Assembly (NCBI GenBank): GCA_018402305.1
Contig: JAGYJE010000008.1
Location: 1-64,000, forward strand
DNA from: Puniceicoccaceae bacterium
GTDB taxonomy: Bacteria > Verrucomicrobiota > Verrucomicrobiia > Opitutales > Coraliomargaritaceae
Direction of reading: 5' to 3'
Length of the DNA stretch: 64,000 bases
In this document: one piece after another, positions 16,581 through 26,431 of the stretch
Numbering within the stretch: position 1 is the stretch's first letter
Layout: every line of letters starts with the position of its first letter
The notes under the pieces: generated by a model
What the model was told of the DNA's origin: nothing
What the model saw: the letters and a program-made list of their open reading frames with translations, nothing else
The model's database searches: none
Position numbers and translations under genes: made by a program

Positions 16581-18901
16581 GTCGGCTTAGTTTATTTTCA
16601 GGTGCATTTTTTTTCTTTTCTATCCAGCTTGGTACTTTGCAGGCGGTGGCCGATATCGGATTCGGTGAGCCTGAGGTCATTAAACTGGATTGGTCCACCC
16701 GGTCCTTGCAGGTGCATGATCTGGACGGGGATGGGCTCAAAGACCTGGCAGTGATCAACAACGATACGGCACAAATCGAGTTACTGTACCAAAGGGCCAG
16801 CGGTGCGGAATCGGAAACCGGGCAACAGCGCCTCCAGAGGAACCGCTGGGATCCGGTTTTAAGTGATGCGGCTTACAAATCAACGAAGATCACGATCGGC
16901 GTGCCCATGTTTGACCTGGGGGTCGGCGATTTGAATAATGACGGCCGTCCGGATCTCGCTTACTCTTCGCGGAGCACCCCACTGACAGTTCGTTATCAGG
17001 ATAGCGAGGGCCAGTGGCTGGAGACTCAGGAATTTGATGGCTTTGAAGCGCTTGGCTGGCAGGGGACCTTGAAAGTCTCGGATTTGAATGGCGACGGGCT
17101 CAACCAGATTGTCTTGCTATCCGACGATGCCTTGCGAGTTTTTTCGCAGGATGAAAAAGGCCGTATGGGTGAACCGGACGTCTACTTCGTAACGGGGGAG
17201 AATCCGTTCAACCTGCACATCGTCGATAGCACAGGTGACGGCTTAGCGGAGATTTGCTATTTAACGACGGAGGGAAAGCAGGCTTTCGTGATGCGGGAGC
17301 AATTGGCGGATGGCGGCTTCGGCGGCGAGCGGCGTTTCATTCTGGATCGGCCTGTGCGCATGGTCACGCCGATGATCGAAGCAGACGCGGATAGCGTCCA
17401 ATTCGCCGCAGTAGAATCCCGCAGTGGCAGTCTGGAATTTTTTAAAATAGAACCCGCTCCGGATTCAGGGGACAAGCGGGGGCTGGAGGGAGTCTCGCCA
17501 ATTCGTTATCCGCTCTACAAGGGAACGACCGCTGGCGTGCGCTATGGCTTCGCCGATTTGAATGGTGATGGCGAACCCGATTTGCAGGTAGCCAATCCGT
17601 CTGCTTCTGAGCTGACCGTGTTTCTCAAGAAACAAGGCCGCTACGAAGCCTCTCGAAGTTTTCCGACCTTTTCGGCGATTTCCTCGCTGGCAGGCGGGCG
17701 CTTTTTTGAAGCGAAGTCGGAAGGTGTCGTGGCGCTGAGCCGCGAAGAAGGGACTTTAGGCTACAGCGACTTCGCTGCGCGCGGGCGCCTGTCCTTTCCG
17801 CGGTTGCTGAAGATTGGTGAGGGCGACCCCCTGGTCTGTGAGGCCGTCGATTTGGATGGGGATGACTTCGATGAGCTGGCGCTACTTCTGGAGGAGTCGG
17901 GTGAGCGGCGCTTGGTTTTTGCGCGGCCCGAGGATCGAAGCGATCCGGCCTCCGCGTGGGAGATTATCCATGAGATGACGGTAGAATCGCCCCGGCGGCA
18001 ACCGGAAGCCATGCGGGTGGTGGATATTTTCGGCGAGCTTGGGCCCGGGCTGATGCTCTTTGTGCCCAGAGAGCCACCGGTTTTTCTGGCTCCCGTGGCT
18101 GAGGGCAGTGCCTACGAACTGGAGGCCGTCGGCGAGGATTCGAGCGTGCGGAAGAGTCTGCTTCAGGGGATAACGTCTGCGCAAGTTTCGGAGATCGACG
18201 TCGATAGCGATGGCTCTCCCGAGTTAGTCACCGCGCGGACCGGTTTTGCCCGTGCCATTCGTTTTGTCGACGGGCAGCTTGAAATGGTCGACCAATTCAA
18301 TGCACGCCGGAGTGGCGATGAGGTTTCTGCGGTGATTCCTTACGTTGTAGATGGGCTTTTGGAAGGACTGGCTCTCTACGTCGCTCAAGAGGGCGAATTG
18401 CAGTTCCTGTCGCGGGATGCGGATGGGGTTTTGCGCTACCGCCGGAGCGAGACAGTCGGACCGATCGCTCTGACTGGATGGAGGGAATTCGCAGGAGACG
18501 GTCCCGAGGATGCCGCGCACGTACTTCATGGAGAAGACCGCTTCTGGTATTTCGCTCCCGGGGTTTCCAGTTGGCAACGCACGGTCGGTGACAGCTACGA
18601 GACTGAGCTGGAAGATGTTTTTTTCAGCCACGTTGAGCCAGCCGATTTTGATGATGACGGAAGATTAGAGCTCATTGCCGTCGACGGCACGGAAAACGTG
18701 GTCGAGATCCTAACCAACGGTACCGAGGGATGGAAGCAGCTCATGTATTGGGAGCTATTTGAGCAAAACATGCATTACCGAGGTCGAACGGGTGCCAAGC
18801 TGGAGCCCCGAGAGACGATACGGGCCGATTTGAATGGAGATGATAAGCTGGACTTCGGGTTCCTCATTCACGACCGGATCCTCATCTACCCGCAGGAGTG
18901 A
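16577..18901 (+). CDS. Exported FG-GAP/VCBS-repeat protein
   Basis: A 774-residue protein with a GTG-initiated hydrophobic leader (LSLFSGAFFFFSIQLG). At least eight calcium-binding-like repeats of the DxDGDGxxDL type are visible, for example DLDGDGLKDLAV, DLNNDGRPDLAY, DLNGDGEPDLQV and DFDDDGRLELIA. Spaced every 50-90 residues, they fit an integrin-like beta-propeller (FG-GAP). Such proteins bind carbohydrate or protein ligands outside the cell. Translation is coupled to the preceding gene. The specific ligand is unknown. Confidence 0.85.
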   Translation: MSRLSLFSGAFFFFSIQLGTLQAVADIGFGEPEVIKLDWSTRSLQVHDLDGDGLKDLAVINNDTAQIELLYQRASGAESETGQQRLQRNRWDPVLSDAAYKSTKITIGVPMFDLGVGDLNNDGRPDLAYSSRSTPLTVRYQDSEGQWLETQEFDGFEALGWQGTLKVSDLNGDGLNQIVLLSDDALRVFSQDEKGRMGEPDVYFVTGENPFNLHIVDSTGDGLAEICYLTTEGKQAFVMREQLADGGFGGERRFILDRPVRMVTPMIEADADSVQFAAVESRSGSLEFFKIEPAPDSGDKRGLEGVSPIRYPLYKGTTAGVRYGFADLNGDGEPDLQVANPSASELTVFLKKQGRYEASRSFPTFSAISSLAGGRFFEAKSEGVVALSREEGTLGYSDFAARGRLSFPRLLKIGEGDPLVCEAVDLDGDDFDELALLLEESGERRLVFARPEDRSDPASAWEIIHEMTVESPRRQPEAMRVVDIFGELGPGLMLFVPREPPVFLAPVAEGSAYELEAVGEDSSVRKSLLQGITSAQVSEIDVDSDGSPELVTARTGFARAIRFVDGQLEMVDQFNARRSGDEVSAVIPYVVDGLLEGLALYVAQEGELQFLSRDADGVLRYRRSETVGPIALTGWREFAGDGPEDAAHVLHGEDRFWYFAPGVSSWQRTVGDSYETELEDVFFSHVEPADFDDDGRLELIAVDGTENVVEILTNGTEGWKQLMYWELFEQNMHYRGRTGAKLEPRETIRADLNGDDKLDFGFLIHDRILIYPQE

Positions 18902-18910
18902 GGGGCGGGG

Positions 18911-19495
18911 CTAAGCTCTGCGGTCTTTTAAAAAATCCCGGCTGGCCCGTTTCAATTTCTTGATTTTCGCTTCGTTCTTTTTGAGGTCGCGTTTGTCCAT
19001 ACGGTCGATGAAAAGCGTGCCATTCAGATGATCGACTTCGTGGAGGATACAGCGACCGAGAAGGCCGTCCGCTTCGATCACGTGGGGATTTCCTTCGGTG
19101 TCCTGAAACTCGCAACGGACGCCGACCGGGCGCGCCACATTACCGTTGACTCCAGGGAAGGAAAGGCAGCCCTCATCGTAGCCATCCTCCGCTGGATCGG
19201 TGATTGTTACCTTCGGGTTGGCCATCGCGATTGGCATAATCAAGTCCAGCGGCGGCTGTTTCCCGTCGACGCTGTAGTTAAACGGAACGTCCGCACCCTC
19301 CGGGGGGCGCACATCAATGACGCAAAGCTGCAGGGCCCGATCGACCTGTTGTGCGGCCAAGCCAATGCCCTCCTCGTCATACATCGTTTCCACCATGTCG
19401 TTGGCCAACTCCGCGAGGGACTCGTCGAAGTCGCTGATCGGTTTGCCGACCTTACGCAGGATGGGTTCGCCGTATTGGGTGACGCGGAGGATCAT
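18911..19495 (-). CDS. def: Peptide deformylase
   Basis: A 194-residue metalloenzyme that removes the formyl group from the N-terminal methionine of new proteins. All three family motifs are present: GIGLAAQQV, EGCLSFPG (metal-binding Cys) and HEVDHLNG (metal-binding His pair plus catalytic Glu). The C-terminus is a Lys/Arg-rich tail. It is encoded downstream of pdhC on the same strand, 86 bp away, and converges on the FG-GAP gene. Confidence 0.96.
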   Translation of the reverse strand: MILRVTQYGEPILRKVGKPISDFDESLAELANDMVETMYDEEGIGLAAQQVDRALQLCVIDVRPPEGADVPFNYSVDGKQPPLDLIMPIAMANPKVTITDPAEDGYDEGCLSFPGVNGNVARPVGVRCEFQDTEGNPHVIEADGLLGRCILHEVDHLNGTLFIDRMDKRDLKKNEAKIKKLKRASRDFLKDRRA

Positions 19496-19581
19496 GGATT
19501 TAGAGGCGGAGGGCGTAGACGGAGATTTGAACTGAAATCAGAGGGTCTGTCTTATCCATCGGTATCTCTTACACGAATCTC

Positions 19582-20946
19582 TCAGACCAGCATAAGCGCC
19601 GGTGTTTCGATGATTTCTTTGAGCGCCTGCAGGTATTGAGCACCGACCGCACCGTCGATTGTGCGGTGGTCACCGGAGAGGCCGATCTTCATGACCTGCC
19701 CAACCACGATCTCATCGTTTTCGTTAACAACCGGTTTCTTAATTGTTGCACCAATACTCAGGATAGCGGCATTGTTGGGGTTGATAATTCCGTAGAAATC
19801 GGAGATCCCGAACATACCCAGATTCGTCACGGTCAGAGTGGAGCCGCTCATTTCGTTGGGCGCGAGCTTCTTGTCACGGGCCTTCTTGATTAGAACTTTC
19901 GCCTCGGCACCGATCTCGCGCAGGCCCTTCGTTTCCGCAGCGCGAATGACCGGAGTGACCAAGCCGTCGTCAATGGCCACGCCAAAGGCAAGGTGCACAT
20001 TTGCGTGCTGAACGATTGTATTGCCCTCCCATGAGCGGTTGATTGCGGGGACGCGCCGAACCGCTTCGGCAGCGGCTTTGAGCGTGAGGTCATTCACCGT
20101 GAACTTGGTGCCACCGTGCTCTTTCGGCAGGTCGGCGAGCTTCGCATTCAACTCGGCGCGAAGTTTGGCCAAGGGTGCGCCGTCGACTTCAATTTGCAGG
20201 TAGAAATGGGGCGCCTGTGTTTTCGAGGCAACGAGTGCCTTTGCGATGCTCTTCCGCATGTTCGAAACCGGAAGTTCAAGTGCTTCCAGCGTTGCCGCCG
20301 GTACGGGCGGTTTCGAAGCCATGGCCTCCGGAGTGCCCTTCAATTCCCCGGCAGGCGCTGTGCCCGGTTTAAAGCTTTCCACGTCGGCCTTTACGATACG
20401 GCCATTTGGGCCGGTGCCCTTCACTTCCTTGAGATCGATGCCCCTATCCGCCGCAATTTTCCGAGCCAGTGGCGAGGCTTTTATACGGCCGCCCTCTGAA
20501 CCTGAAGAATGGGAAGCGACCGGTTCGCTGGCGTTCGCTTTGCCCGATTCGTCCGTAGTATCGTTGGCCTCACCGGCGGTCTCTGGTGCTTCCGAGCCGG
20601 TTGAGGATTCCTCTGGCTTATCGCGGCCCGCTTCGGCTGCATGTGCCGAACGGTCGAAAGCGGCGCTTTCCTTTGCGGAACCGCCACCGACCACCGGAGC
20701 GGCTTCTCCCTTTTCGCCGATGGCCGCTATCGGGCCACCGACCTCGACCTCGTCACCCACCGCGCAATACTGCTTGATAAGGGTCCCGTCATCAAAGCAC
20801 TCGACCTCCATGGTTGCTTTGTCGGTCTCGACTTCGGCAATCATGTCACCACTGGCAACCGGGTCGCCTTCATTTTTTAACCATTTGACCAGCGTACCCA
20901 CCGTCATGGTGTCGCTGAGTTTGGGCATGTCGATAAGTGTAGCCAT
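19582..20946 (-). CDS. pdhC: Pyruvate dehydrogenase E2, dihydrolipoamide acetyltransferase
   Basis: A 454-residue E2 core protein. The lipoyl domain is at residues 1-80 with the lipoyl lysine in ETDKATMEVE. An Ala/Ser/Glu-rich linker (85-150) follows, then the peripheral-subunit-binding domain (ASPLARKIAADRGIDLKEVKG region, 153-190) and the catalytic acetyltransferase domain with the active-site SGDHRTIDGAVGAQ near the C-terminus. It moves the acetyl group from E1 to coenzyme A. It lies directly after pdhB in one operon. No E3 (lipoamide dehydrogenase) gene is in this cluster. Confidence 0.95.
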   Translation of the reverse strand: MATLIDMPKLSDTMTVGTLVKWLKNEGDPVASGDMIAEVETDKATMEVECFDDGTLIKQYCAVGDEVEVGGPIAAIGEKGEAAPVVGGGSAKESAAFDRSAHAAEAGRDKPEESSTGSEAPETAGEANDTTDESGKANASEPVASHSSGSEGGRIKASPLARKIAADRGIDLKEVKGTGPNGRIVKADVESFKPGTAPAGELKGTPEAMASKPPVPAATLEALELPVSNMRKSIAKALVASKTQAPHFYLQIEVDGAPLAKLRAELNAKLADLPKEHGGTKFTVNDLTLKAAAEAVRRVPAINRSWEGNTIVQHANVHLAFGVAIDDGLVTPVIRAAETKGLREIGAEAKVLIKKARDKKLAPNEMSGSTLTVTNLGMFGISDFYGIINPNNAAILSIGATIKKPVVNENDEIVVGQVMKIGLSGDHRTIDGAVGAQYLQALKEIIETPALMLV

Positions 20947-21003
20947 TGAATGAGAGGGTGAGAATGAAACCGCTGTGCGGTGTGAGAGTGAGCGTGAAAA
21001 AAC

Positions 21004-21981
21004 TTACTTCATCGCCTTGAGAACGGCTTCGATGATGCGTTCTTCGTTGGGAATCTGCCAGTTTTCGAGATCTTTAGCGTAAATTTGCGGCGCGTCGATA
21101 GCAGAAACGCGGTGCACGGGTGCGTCGAGGTAGTCGAAGGCCCTGAACTGAATCAAATGGGAGATCTGGGCATCGACGCCGCAGAATGGCTTGTTTTCCT
21201 CAACAAGCACAGCGCGGTGGGTTTTTTTGACGGAATTAAGAATCGTCTCCTCATCCAACGGACGGATGGAGCGAAGGTCGACCACTTCGACATTGATGCC
21301 GTGTTTTTCCTGAAGAATTTCAGCTGCTTGCAGCGAAATGATCGCGCAGCGACCGTGGGACACAATCGTCAAATCAGTGCCCTCCTTGAGAATGTTGGCA
21401 ACACCCAGTTCAACAATATATTCCTCTTCAGGAACCTCCCACTTTTGACCGTAGAGCAGAGTGTTTTCCATGACAAAGACGGGGTCATTGTCGCGGATGG
21501 CTGCCTTCATGAGCCCCTTGGCATCGTAAGCGTTGGAGGGGCAGACAACTTTCAAGCCAGGATGATTCGCCACCATGTTTTCCGGCGTGTGTGAGTGGGT
21601 GGCCCCGACGTTGGTTCCACCGTTGGCGGGGCCACGAATCACGATCGGTACGTTCATCAAGCCGCCGGACATGTAGCGGCAAAACGAAGCGTTGTTAAAA
21701 AGCTGGTCGAAGGCCACGTAGCTGAACGACATGAACATGAGCTCGACAACGGGCCGAACACCCAGGCATGCCGCGCCAATGGCAAGTCCCGAGAAGGCCG
21801 CCTCGGAGATCGGCGTATCGATAACGCGCTTATCGCCATGCTTTTCCCAGAGGCCTTCGGTTACCTTATAGGCACCGTTGTATTGAGCGACTTCCTCGCC
21901 CATGATGCAGACGTTTTCGTCGCGTTGGATTTCTTCGTCGAGTGCTTGCTTGACGGCTTCGCGGTAAGTGATGAGTGGCAT
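21004..21981 (-). CDS. pdhB: Pyruvate dehydrogenase E1 component, beta subunit
   Basis: A 325-residue transketolase-fold subunit. The pyrimidine-binding half includes the MGEEVAQYNGAYKVTEGL block, with the catalytic Glu, and the TPISEAAFSGLAIGAA segment. The C-terminal transketolase domain starts near residue 200 (DLTIVSHGR). It combines with PdhA to decarboxylate pyruvate using thiamine diphosphate. Six bases separate it from pdhA, so the genes are surely cotranscribed. Confidence 0.96.
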   Translation of the reverse strand: MPLITYREAVKQALDEEIQRDENVCIMGEEVAQYNGAYKVTEGLWEKHGDKRVIDTPISEAAFSGLAIGAACLGVRPVVELMFMSFSYVAFDQLFNNASFCRYMSGGLMNVPIVIRGPANGGTNVGATHSHTPENMVANHPGLKVVCPSNAYDAKGLMKAAIRDNDPVFVMENTLLYGQKWEVPEEEYIVELGVANILKEGTDLTIVSHGRCAIISLQAAEILQEKHGINVEVVDLRSIRPLDEETILNSVKKTHRAVLVEENKPFCGVDAQISHLIQFRAFDYLDAPVHRVSAIDAPQIYAKDLENWQIPNEERIIEAVLKAMK

Positions 21982-21987
21982 AGTGCT

Positions 21988-23232
21988 TTAGTCGTTGAAG
22001 AAGTAGGTGCCCTTGAGCTTGTTGTCGGTGTCGTTATCGACTTCCCAGTAGACATCAGTCTGGATCTCGCTGCGGGGAGCGACGGGGCTCTCGTCCGCAA
22101 ATTTGGCGGCGGCTTCGGCTTCGTCTTTTTTCTCCTGGTCGATTTTCTTGGCGGCCCCGTCCGTGAGGGTGCCATCGGCAATCAGCTGCTCCCGGATCAA
22201 ATTGACAGGATCTTTCGTCCGCTTATACTCTTCGATCTCCTCCTTAGTCCGGTATTTTTCGTGGTTGGCATCCGCCACGGAGTGCCCACGGTAGCGATAG
22301 GTGCGGATCTCAAGGAGAAAGGGCTTGTGCGCGTCCCGGGCGCGCACCATGGCCCGGTTGGCGACTTCGCGGACTTCAAAGACATCGTGCCCATTACAGA
22401 CCTCCCACTCCATATCAAAACCCTCGGCGCGGTGGGCGAGGTTTTCCTCAGCAGAGGAGCGTTTTAGACTGGTCCCCATTGAGTAGCCATTGTTTTCGAT
22501 GACAAAAACAACCGGAATATTCCAGAGGGAAGCGAGGTTCAGCGTCTCCATGAAGGCGCCCTGGTTGACGGCTCCGTCACCTAAAAAGCAGACGGCGCAG
22601 CCCTTGAGCCCCTTATATTTCAAGGCGAAAGCAAGCCCGGCACCGAGCGGCGTCTGCCCCGCAACGATACCGTGGCCGCCCCAGTAGTTCTTATCCGGGG
22701 CAAAGAAATGCATTGAGCCGCCCTTACCTTTGGAGCAACCCGTGTGTTTGCCGAACATCTCGGCCATGCACTCATTCATCGACATGCCCACGGCCAGAGC
22801 GTGCCCGTGATCCCGGTAGGCTGTGATGATATGGTCGTTTTCCTCCATGAGAGAAACGATGCCCGCTGCGACGGCCTCCTGACCAATGTAGAGGTGGAGG
22901 AAGCCGCCAATCTTCCCCTGGTTGTAGGCGCGTAATGAGCGCTCCTCAAAGCGGCGGATTCCGATAATCGTCCGGTAGAGATCAATCTTCGCCTCTTTGG
23001 AGAGACCCTTGTTGATCGGAGCCGACATAAAGTCCTTCGGCAGGCCGGATTTCTTCGCCGTCTGGGCCGAAGATTTGGCCGAGGCTCTAGCCGGAGATTT
23101 GGCCGGAGATTTGGCCGGAGATTTAGCCGGAGATTTAGCCGGAGATTTAGCCGGCTTTTTCGAGGGTGACGTTTTCGAAGCTGATTTTTTTGTGGCAGTC
23201 TTCGCGGCGGTTTTCTTTTTCGTAGTTGCCAT
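21988..23232 (-). CDS. pdhA: Pyruvate dehydrogenase E1 component, alpha subunit, with histone-H1-like N-terminal tail
   Basis: A 414-residue subunit. The catalytic part (from about residue 75) has the thiamine diphosphate motif GDGAVNQGAFMETLNLA, GHGIVAGQTPLGAGLAFA and the phosphorylation-loop-like YRYRGHSVAD. The first 70 residues are an added, strongly basic Lys/Ala/Ser/Pro tail made of repeated AKSP units, resembling histone H1/HC1-like tails. The tail is encoded by a 12-bp tandem repeat. A role for the tail is unknown; it might tether the complex or be removed. It is the first gene of pdhABC. Confidence 0.94.
   Translation of the reverse strand: MATTKKKTAAKTATKKSASKTSPSKKPAKSPAKSPAKSPAKSPAKSPARASAKSSAQTAKKSGLPKDFMSAPINKGLSKEAKIDLYRTIIGIRRFEERSLRAYNQGKIGGFLHLYIGQEAVAAGIVSLMEENDHIITAYRDHGHALAVGMSMNECMAEMFGKHTGCSKGKGGSMHFFAPDKNYWGGHGIVAGQTPLGAGLAFALKYKGLKGCAVCFLGDGAVNQGAFMETLNLASLWNIPVVFVIENNGYSMGTSLKRSSAEENLAHRAEGFDMEWEVCNGHDVFEVREVANRAMVRARDAHKPFLLEIRTYRYRGHSVADANHEKYRTKEEIEEYKRTKDPVNLIREQLIADGTLTDGAAKKIDQEKKDEAEAAAKFADESPVAPRSEIQTDVYWEVDNDTDNKLKGTYFFND
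23091..23155. repeat. 12-bp tandem repeat in the pdhA 5' coding region
   Basis: The unit GGAGATTTRGCC recurs about five times without interruption, and copy number changes would keep the frame because each unit adds four residues (Ala-Lys-Ser-Pro on the minus strand). Near-identical copies suggest recent expansion by slippage. This is seen directly. Confidence 0.85.
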
Positions 23233-23450
23233 AAGTTATCCCAGTAGATTCTCACAGCTTGCTGCAAACTCAAGGAAAAAAGGAAAAAAGCTTCCCAAGT
23301 AGGCGATTTAAATTACCAAACAAATAACACGAAAAAAAGCACGTAAATTAAAATACGTTTTTGCGATGATTTAAAAAAAAACGGTGGGTTGGGCAATTGG
23401 CACGCTTCCGCCTTGCACTTTGTTCTGCGGAGCTATGAGAATCAAGGGGT

Positions 23451-24548
23451 ATGGCGGATCGACCATTTACATTCATATGCGGGGACGACGACTATCTGGT
23501 TTCGGAGCGAGGGCACGCCTGGTTTAACGAGGCGACAGCGTCCCTTGCGGACGCGCTTTCCAAGGAGGTGGTGGACGGGCGCGCAGCGAATGTATCGGAG
23601 GTGGAGGAGGCATTGAATCGTTTCACCAGCGCGGTCCAGACCCTCTCTTTGTTCGGGGATCGCAAGGTGGTTTGGCTTAAGGACGTGAATTTCATGGCTG
23701 ACAGCCCAACTGGTCGTGCGCAGGGCACTCTGGACTTATTGGATGGGCTCAAAGCGGTTTTGGCGGACCTGGACCCGAAGGGGGTGGGGGTGTTGATCAC
23801 GGCACAGCCGGTGGATAAGCGGCGCGGGTTTTTCAAATGGTGTCAAAAAACGGCTAACTTCACGGCTTTGGCCGCTGGCAAAGACGCCGCCGAGGTATGT
23901 GTGGGATTGATACGGAAGGAGTGCGAAGCGGCGGGAGTCGGCATGACGCCCGGAGCGATGGAGTTACTCATTGGCAAGGTAAACGGGCACACCCGGCTGA
24001 TCGTGGAGGAGACGCGTAAACTGGCGACCTTTGCCGGTCCAGGGGCCGAGCCCATCGACGAGCGTCTGGTGGCGGACCTTGTGCCCAATTTTGGTGAGGC
24101 GGATTTTTTCGAAGCGGCGGATGCGTTTTACTCGCTCAAGCTTGGCTGGACACTTGAAGCTTTGCGGCGGCACTTTTTCACAAATAGCGAATCGCGGCCG
24201 CTCTTAGGCAGTTTGCAGTCCCGCAACCGATTGCTCATTCAGATTCGTGTATTGCTCGATGCGGGCGCCATCCGCTTGGGTGGCCGGGGCATTTCAAAAA
24301 CGGATTTGGAGGCAGCTGCGCGGACCTTCGGGCGGCATTTCAGCGGGAGCAGCGACAAAAGCCCGCTCAATGTATTCACGCAAAATCCCTGGTATCTGGG
24401 TCGACTGGGAGCGACTGCGAAGCAGGTGCCTCTCAAAAAGTTGATTCGCTTTCAGGTTGCCTTCGCAGAGGCTTTTGAGGCGATCATCGAGCGGCCGAAT
24501 GAGCAGGAAGAGGTTTGTCGCGAATTGGCCATTCAATGCCTGGGTTAA
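23451..24548 (+). CDS. holA: DNA polymerase III delta subunit
   Basis: A 365-residue clamp-loader subunit that opens the beta clamp. The N-terminal FTFICGDDDYLVSERG and the LFGDRKVVWLKDVNF block are typical of the HolA family. Further down come the AAA-like linker helices (TRLIVEETRKLATFAG) and the C-terminal collar domain. It lies upstream of and divergent from the leuA block. DnaX, its clamp-loader partner, is encoded about 4 kb away in this window. Confidence 0.9.
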   Translation: MADRPFTFICGDDDYLVSERGHAWFNEATASLADALSKEVVDGRAANVSEVEEALNRFTSAVQTLSLFGDRKVVWLKDVNFMADSPTGRAQGTLDLLDGLKAVLADLDPKGVGVLITAQPVDKRRGFFKWCQKTANFTALAAGKDAAEVCVGLIRKECEAAGVGMTPGAMELLIGKVNGHTRLIVEETRKLATFAGPGAEPIDERLVADLVPNFGEADFFEAADAFYSLKLGWTLEALRRHFFTNSESRPLLGSLQSRNRLLIQIRVLLDAGAIRLGGRGISKTDLEAAARTFGRHFSGSSDKSPLNVFTQNPWYLGRLGATAKQVPLKKLIRFQVAFAEAFEAIIERPNEQEEVCRELAIQCLG

Positions 24549-24613
24549 TCGCCAGGTGGACCTGTGCTGACGCATTGTACCGGCGCACTGTGCCGAGCCT
24601 TGCCATTTTGATT

Positions 24614-26308
24614 TCAGGGCATTGGTTCGGCATATGCCGGGTGTGCGCGATTAAAAGCACTGACAAGGGCCTGTAAGCCGGCCATCTCAATGCTTGCATC
24701 GATCCCACAGCCAAAGTAGGAGGTGGCACCTTCCTTTTCGATTTGAATATAGGCTGCTGCCTTTGTTTTCGAACCACCACCAATTGAGTGCTGCCGGTAG
24801 TCGAGCAGGCTAAAGTCTTTCCAGCCCTTTGCCTGGAGCGCATCCACGAAGGCGCTGATCGGGCCGTTGCCCGTGCCAGCGACTTTCATGGTTTCTCCAT
24901 TGAAACGAACTTCAGCCTCAACCTTGACCTCATCCCGCTTGGAGAAGTCCTCCCGCTCGATAGCGATCAACTCGAGCGGCGAACTCAAGTTCACATATTC
25001 TTTTTGAAAAACTGCGAAGACCTCATCCGGCGTCAGCTCTCGGCTGCCTTTGTCGGCGGCCGCGTTGACCACCATGCCGACCTCCGGATGGAGTGCCTTT
25101 GGTAGCTCCAGGCCAAAATCATGCTGTAGAATATAGGCCACGCCGCCCTTGCCGCTCTGGCTGTTGATCCGGATAATTGCCTCGTAGTCGCGCCCGATGT
25201 CTTCCGGATCGATTGCCAGGTAGGGGACCTCCCAGCGTCCGGTGTCGCCGGAGTTTTTGGCACGGGCATCCATGCCCTTCTTGATGGCATCCTGGTGGGA
25301 GCCGGAGAAGGCGGTGAAGACAAGATCGCCGGCATAGGGATGACGGTCATGCACGGTCATGCGGGTGACCCGTTCGTAGACCGAGCGGATCGCATTTAAA
25401 TTGCTGAAGTCGAGGCGCGGGTCGACGCCCTGGGTATAGAGGTTGAGGGCGACGGTCATCAGGTCCAGATTCCCGGTGCGTTCGCCATTGCCAAAGAGGG
25501 TGCCCTCGACGCGGTCTGCACCGGCCAACAAGCCCAACTCCGTCGCGGCGATTCCGGTGCCCCGGTCGTTGTGGGTGTGCAGGCTGATGATGGCCTTGCT
25601 GCGCTCTTTAAGGTGACGGCAAAACCACTCGATCTGATCCGCATGGATATTGGGCGTCGCCACCTCGACCGTTGCGGGCAAGTTTAAGATGATTGGGTCG
25701 GACTCGGAGGGCTGCCACTCGGCCATGACGGCCTCGCAGATCTCGAGTGCGTAGTCGACTTCGGTATCCGAGAAACTCTCCGGGGAGTATTCAAAGCGGA
25801 TTCGGGTATCGGGTAGGGTGGCAACGAGGCTTTTCACCAAGCGTGTACCTTCCACGGCGATCGCTTTAATTGCCTCTTTCGACTTATTGAAGGTGACGCG
25901 TCGCTGCACCGGAGAGGTGGAGTTATACAGGTGCACGATCGCCTGTGGCACGCCCTGAAGGCTCTCAAAGGTTCGGCGGATAAGGTGTTCCCGGGCCTGG
26001 ACGAGGACCTGAAGGGTCACATCCTCGGGGATACGCCCTTCGTCCACGAGGCGCCGGATAAAGTTGAATTCGGTATCGCTAGCGGAGGGAAAGCCGACCT
26101 CGATTTCTTTGAAGCCGATACCTACGAGCAGCTCGAACAGCTCGATTTTTTCTTCGATGTTCATGGGAATGGCCAGTGCCTGGTTCCCGTCGCGCAGGTC
26201 CACACTCGCCCAGACAGGTGCTTGGGTGATCGTCTTCGACGGCCACTGGCGGTCCGGCAATGGGATCGGTTGGAAAGGCGTGTACTTTGTGATGTTGCCC
26301 CGTTGCAT
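24614..26308 (-). CDS. leuA: 2-isopropylmalate synthase (LeuA, yeast/actinobacterial type)
   Basis: A 564-residue enzyme that condenses acetyl-CoA with 2-oxoisovalerate, the first committed step of leucine synthesis. The catalytic barrel is signalled by VDLRDGNQALAIPMN and ISLHTHNDRGTGIAATELG (metal-binding histidines). The linker and the C-terminal regulatory LeuA_dimer domain, the site of leucine feedback, follow from about residue 430 (VNLSSPLELIAIERED). The length and first motif fit the longer LeuA2 type. No other leu genes are adjacent. Confidence 0.95.
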   Translation of the reverse strand: MQRGNITKYTPFQPIPLPDRQWPSKTITQAPVWASVDLRDGNQALAIPMNIEEKIELFELLVGIGFKEIEVGFPSASDTEFNFIRRLVDEGRIPEDVTLQVLVQAREHLIRRTFESLQGVPQAIVHLYNSTSPVQRRVTFNKSKEAIKAIAVEGTRLVKSLVATLPDTRIRFEYSPESFSDTEVDYALEICEAVMAEWQPSESDPIILNLPATVEVATPNIHADQIEWFCRHLKERSKAIISLHTHNDRGTGIAATELGLLAGADRVEGTLFGNGERTGNLDLMTVALNLYTQGVDPRLDFSNLNAIRSVYERVTRMTVHDRHPYAGDLVFTAFSGSHQDAIKKGMDARAKNSGDTGRWEVPYLAIDPEDIGRDYEAIIRINSQSGKGGVAYILQHDFGLELPKALHPEVGMVVNAAADKGSRELTPDEVFAVFQKEYVNLSSPLELIAIEREDFSKRDEVKVEAEVRFNGETMKVAGTGNGPISAFVDALQAKGWKDFSLLDYRQHSIGGGSKTKAAAYIQIEKEGATSYFGCGIDASIEMAGLQALVSAFNRAHPAYAEPMP

Positions 26309-26431
26309 AGCGGTAAAGCATTCGCTATGGGCAAATAGCTGTCAAGCGTGGGCTTTGCGGGCGAGTCATCCGGGAAGCCGGTCTTGACTTCGTCCTTGTT
26401 TGTCATCCGATCTTTCACATCCTTTTATTTT

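Noticed and set aside
23091-23155. Regular 12-bp repeats considered as a CRISPR array
   Set aside because: There are no spacers, the repeat is in-frame coding sequence of pdhA and there are no cas genes.
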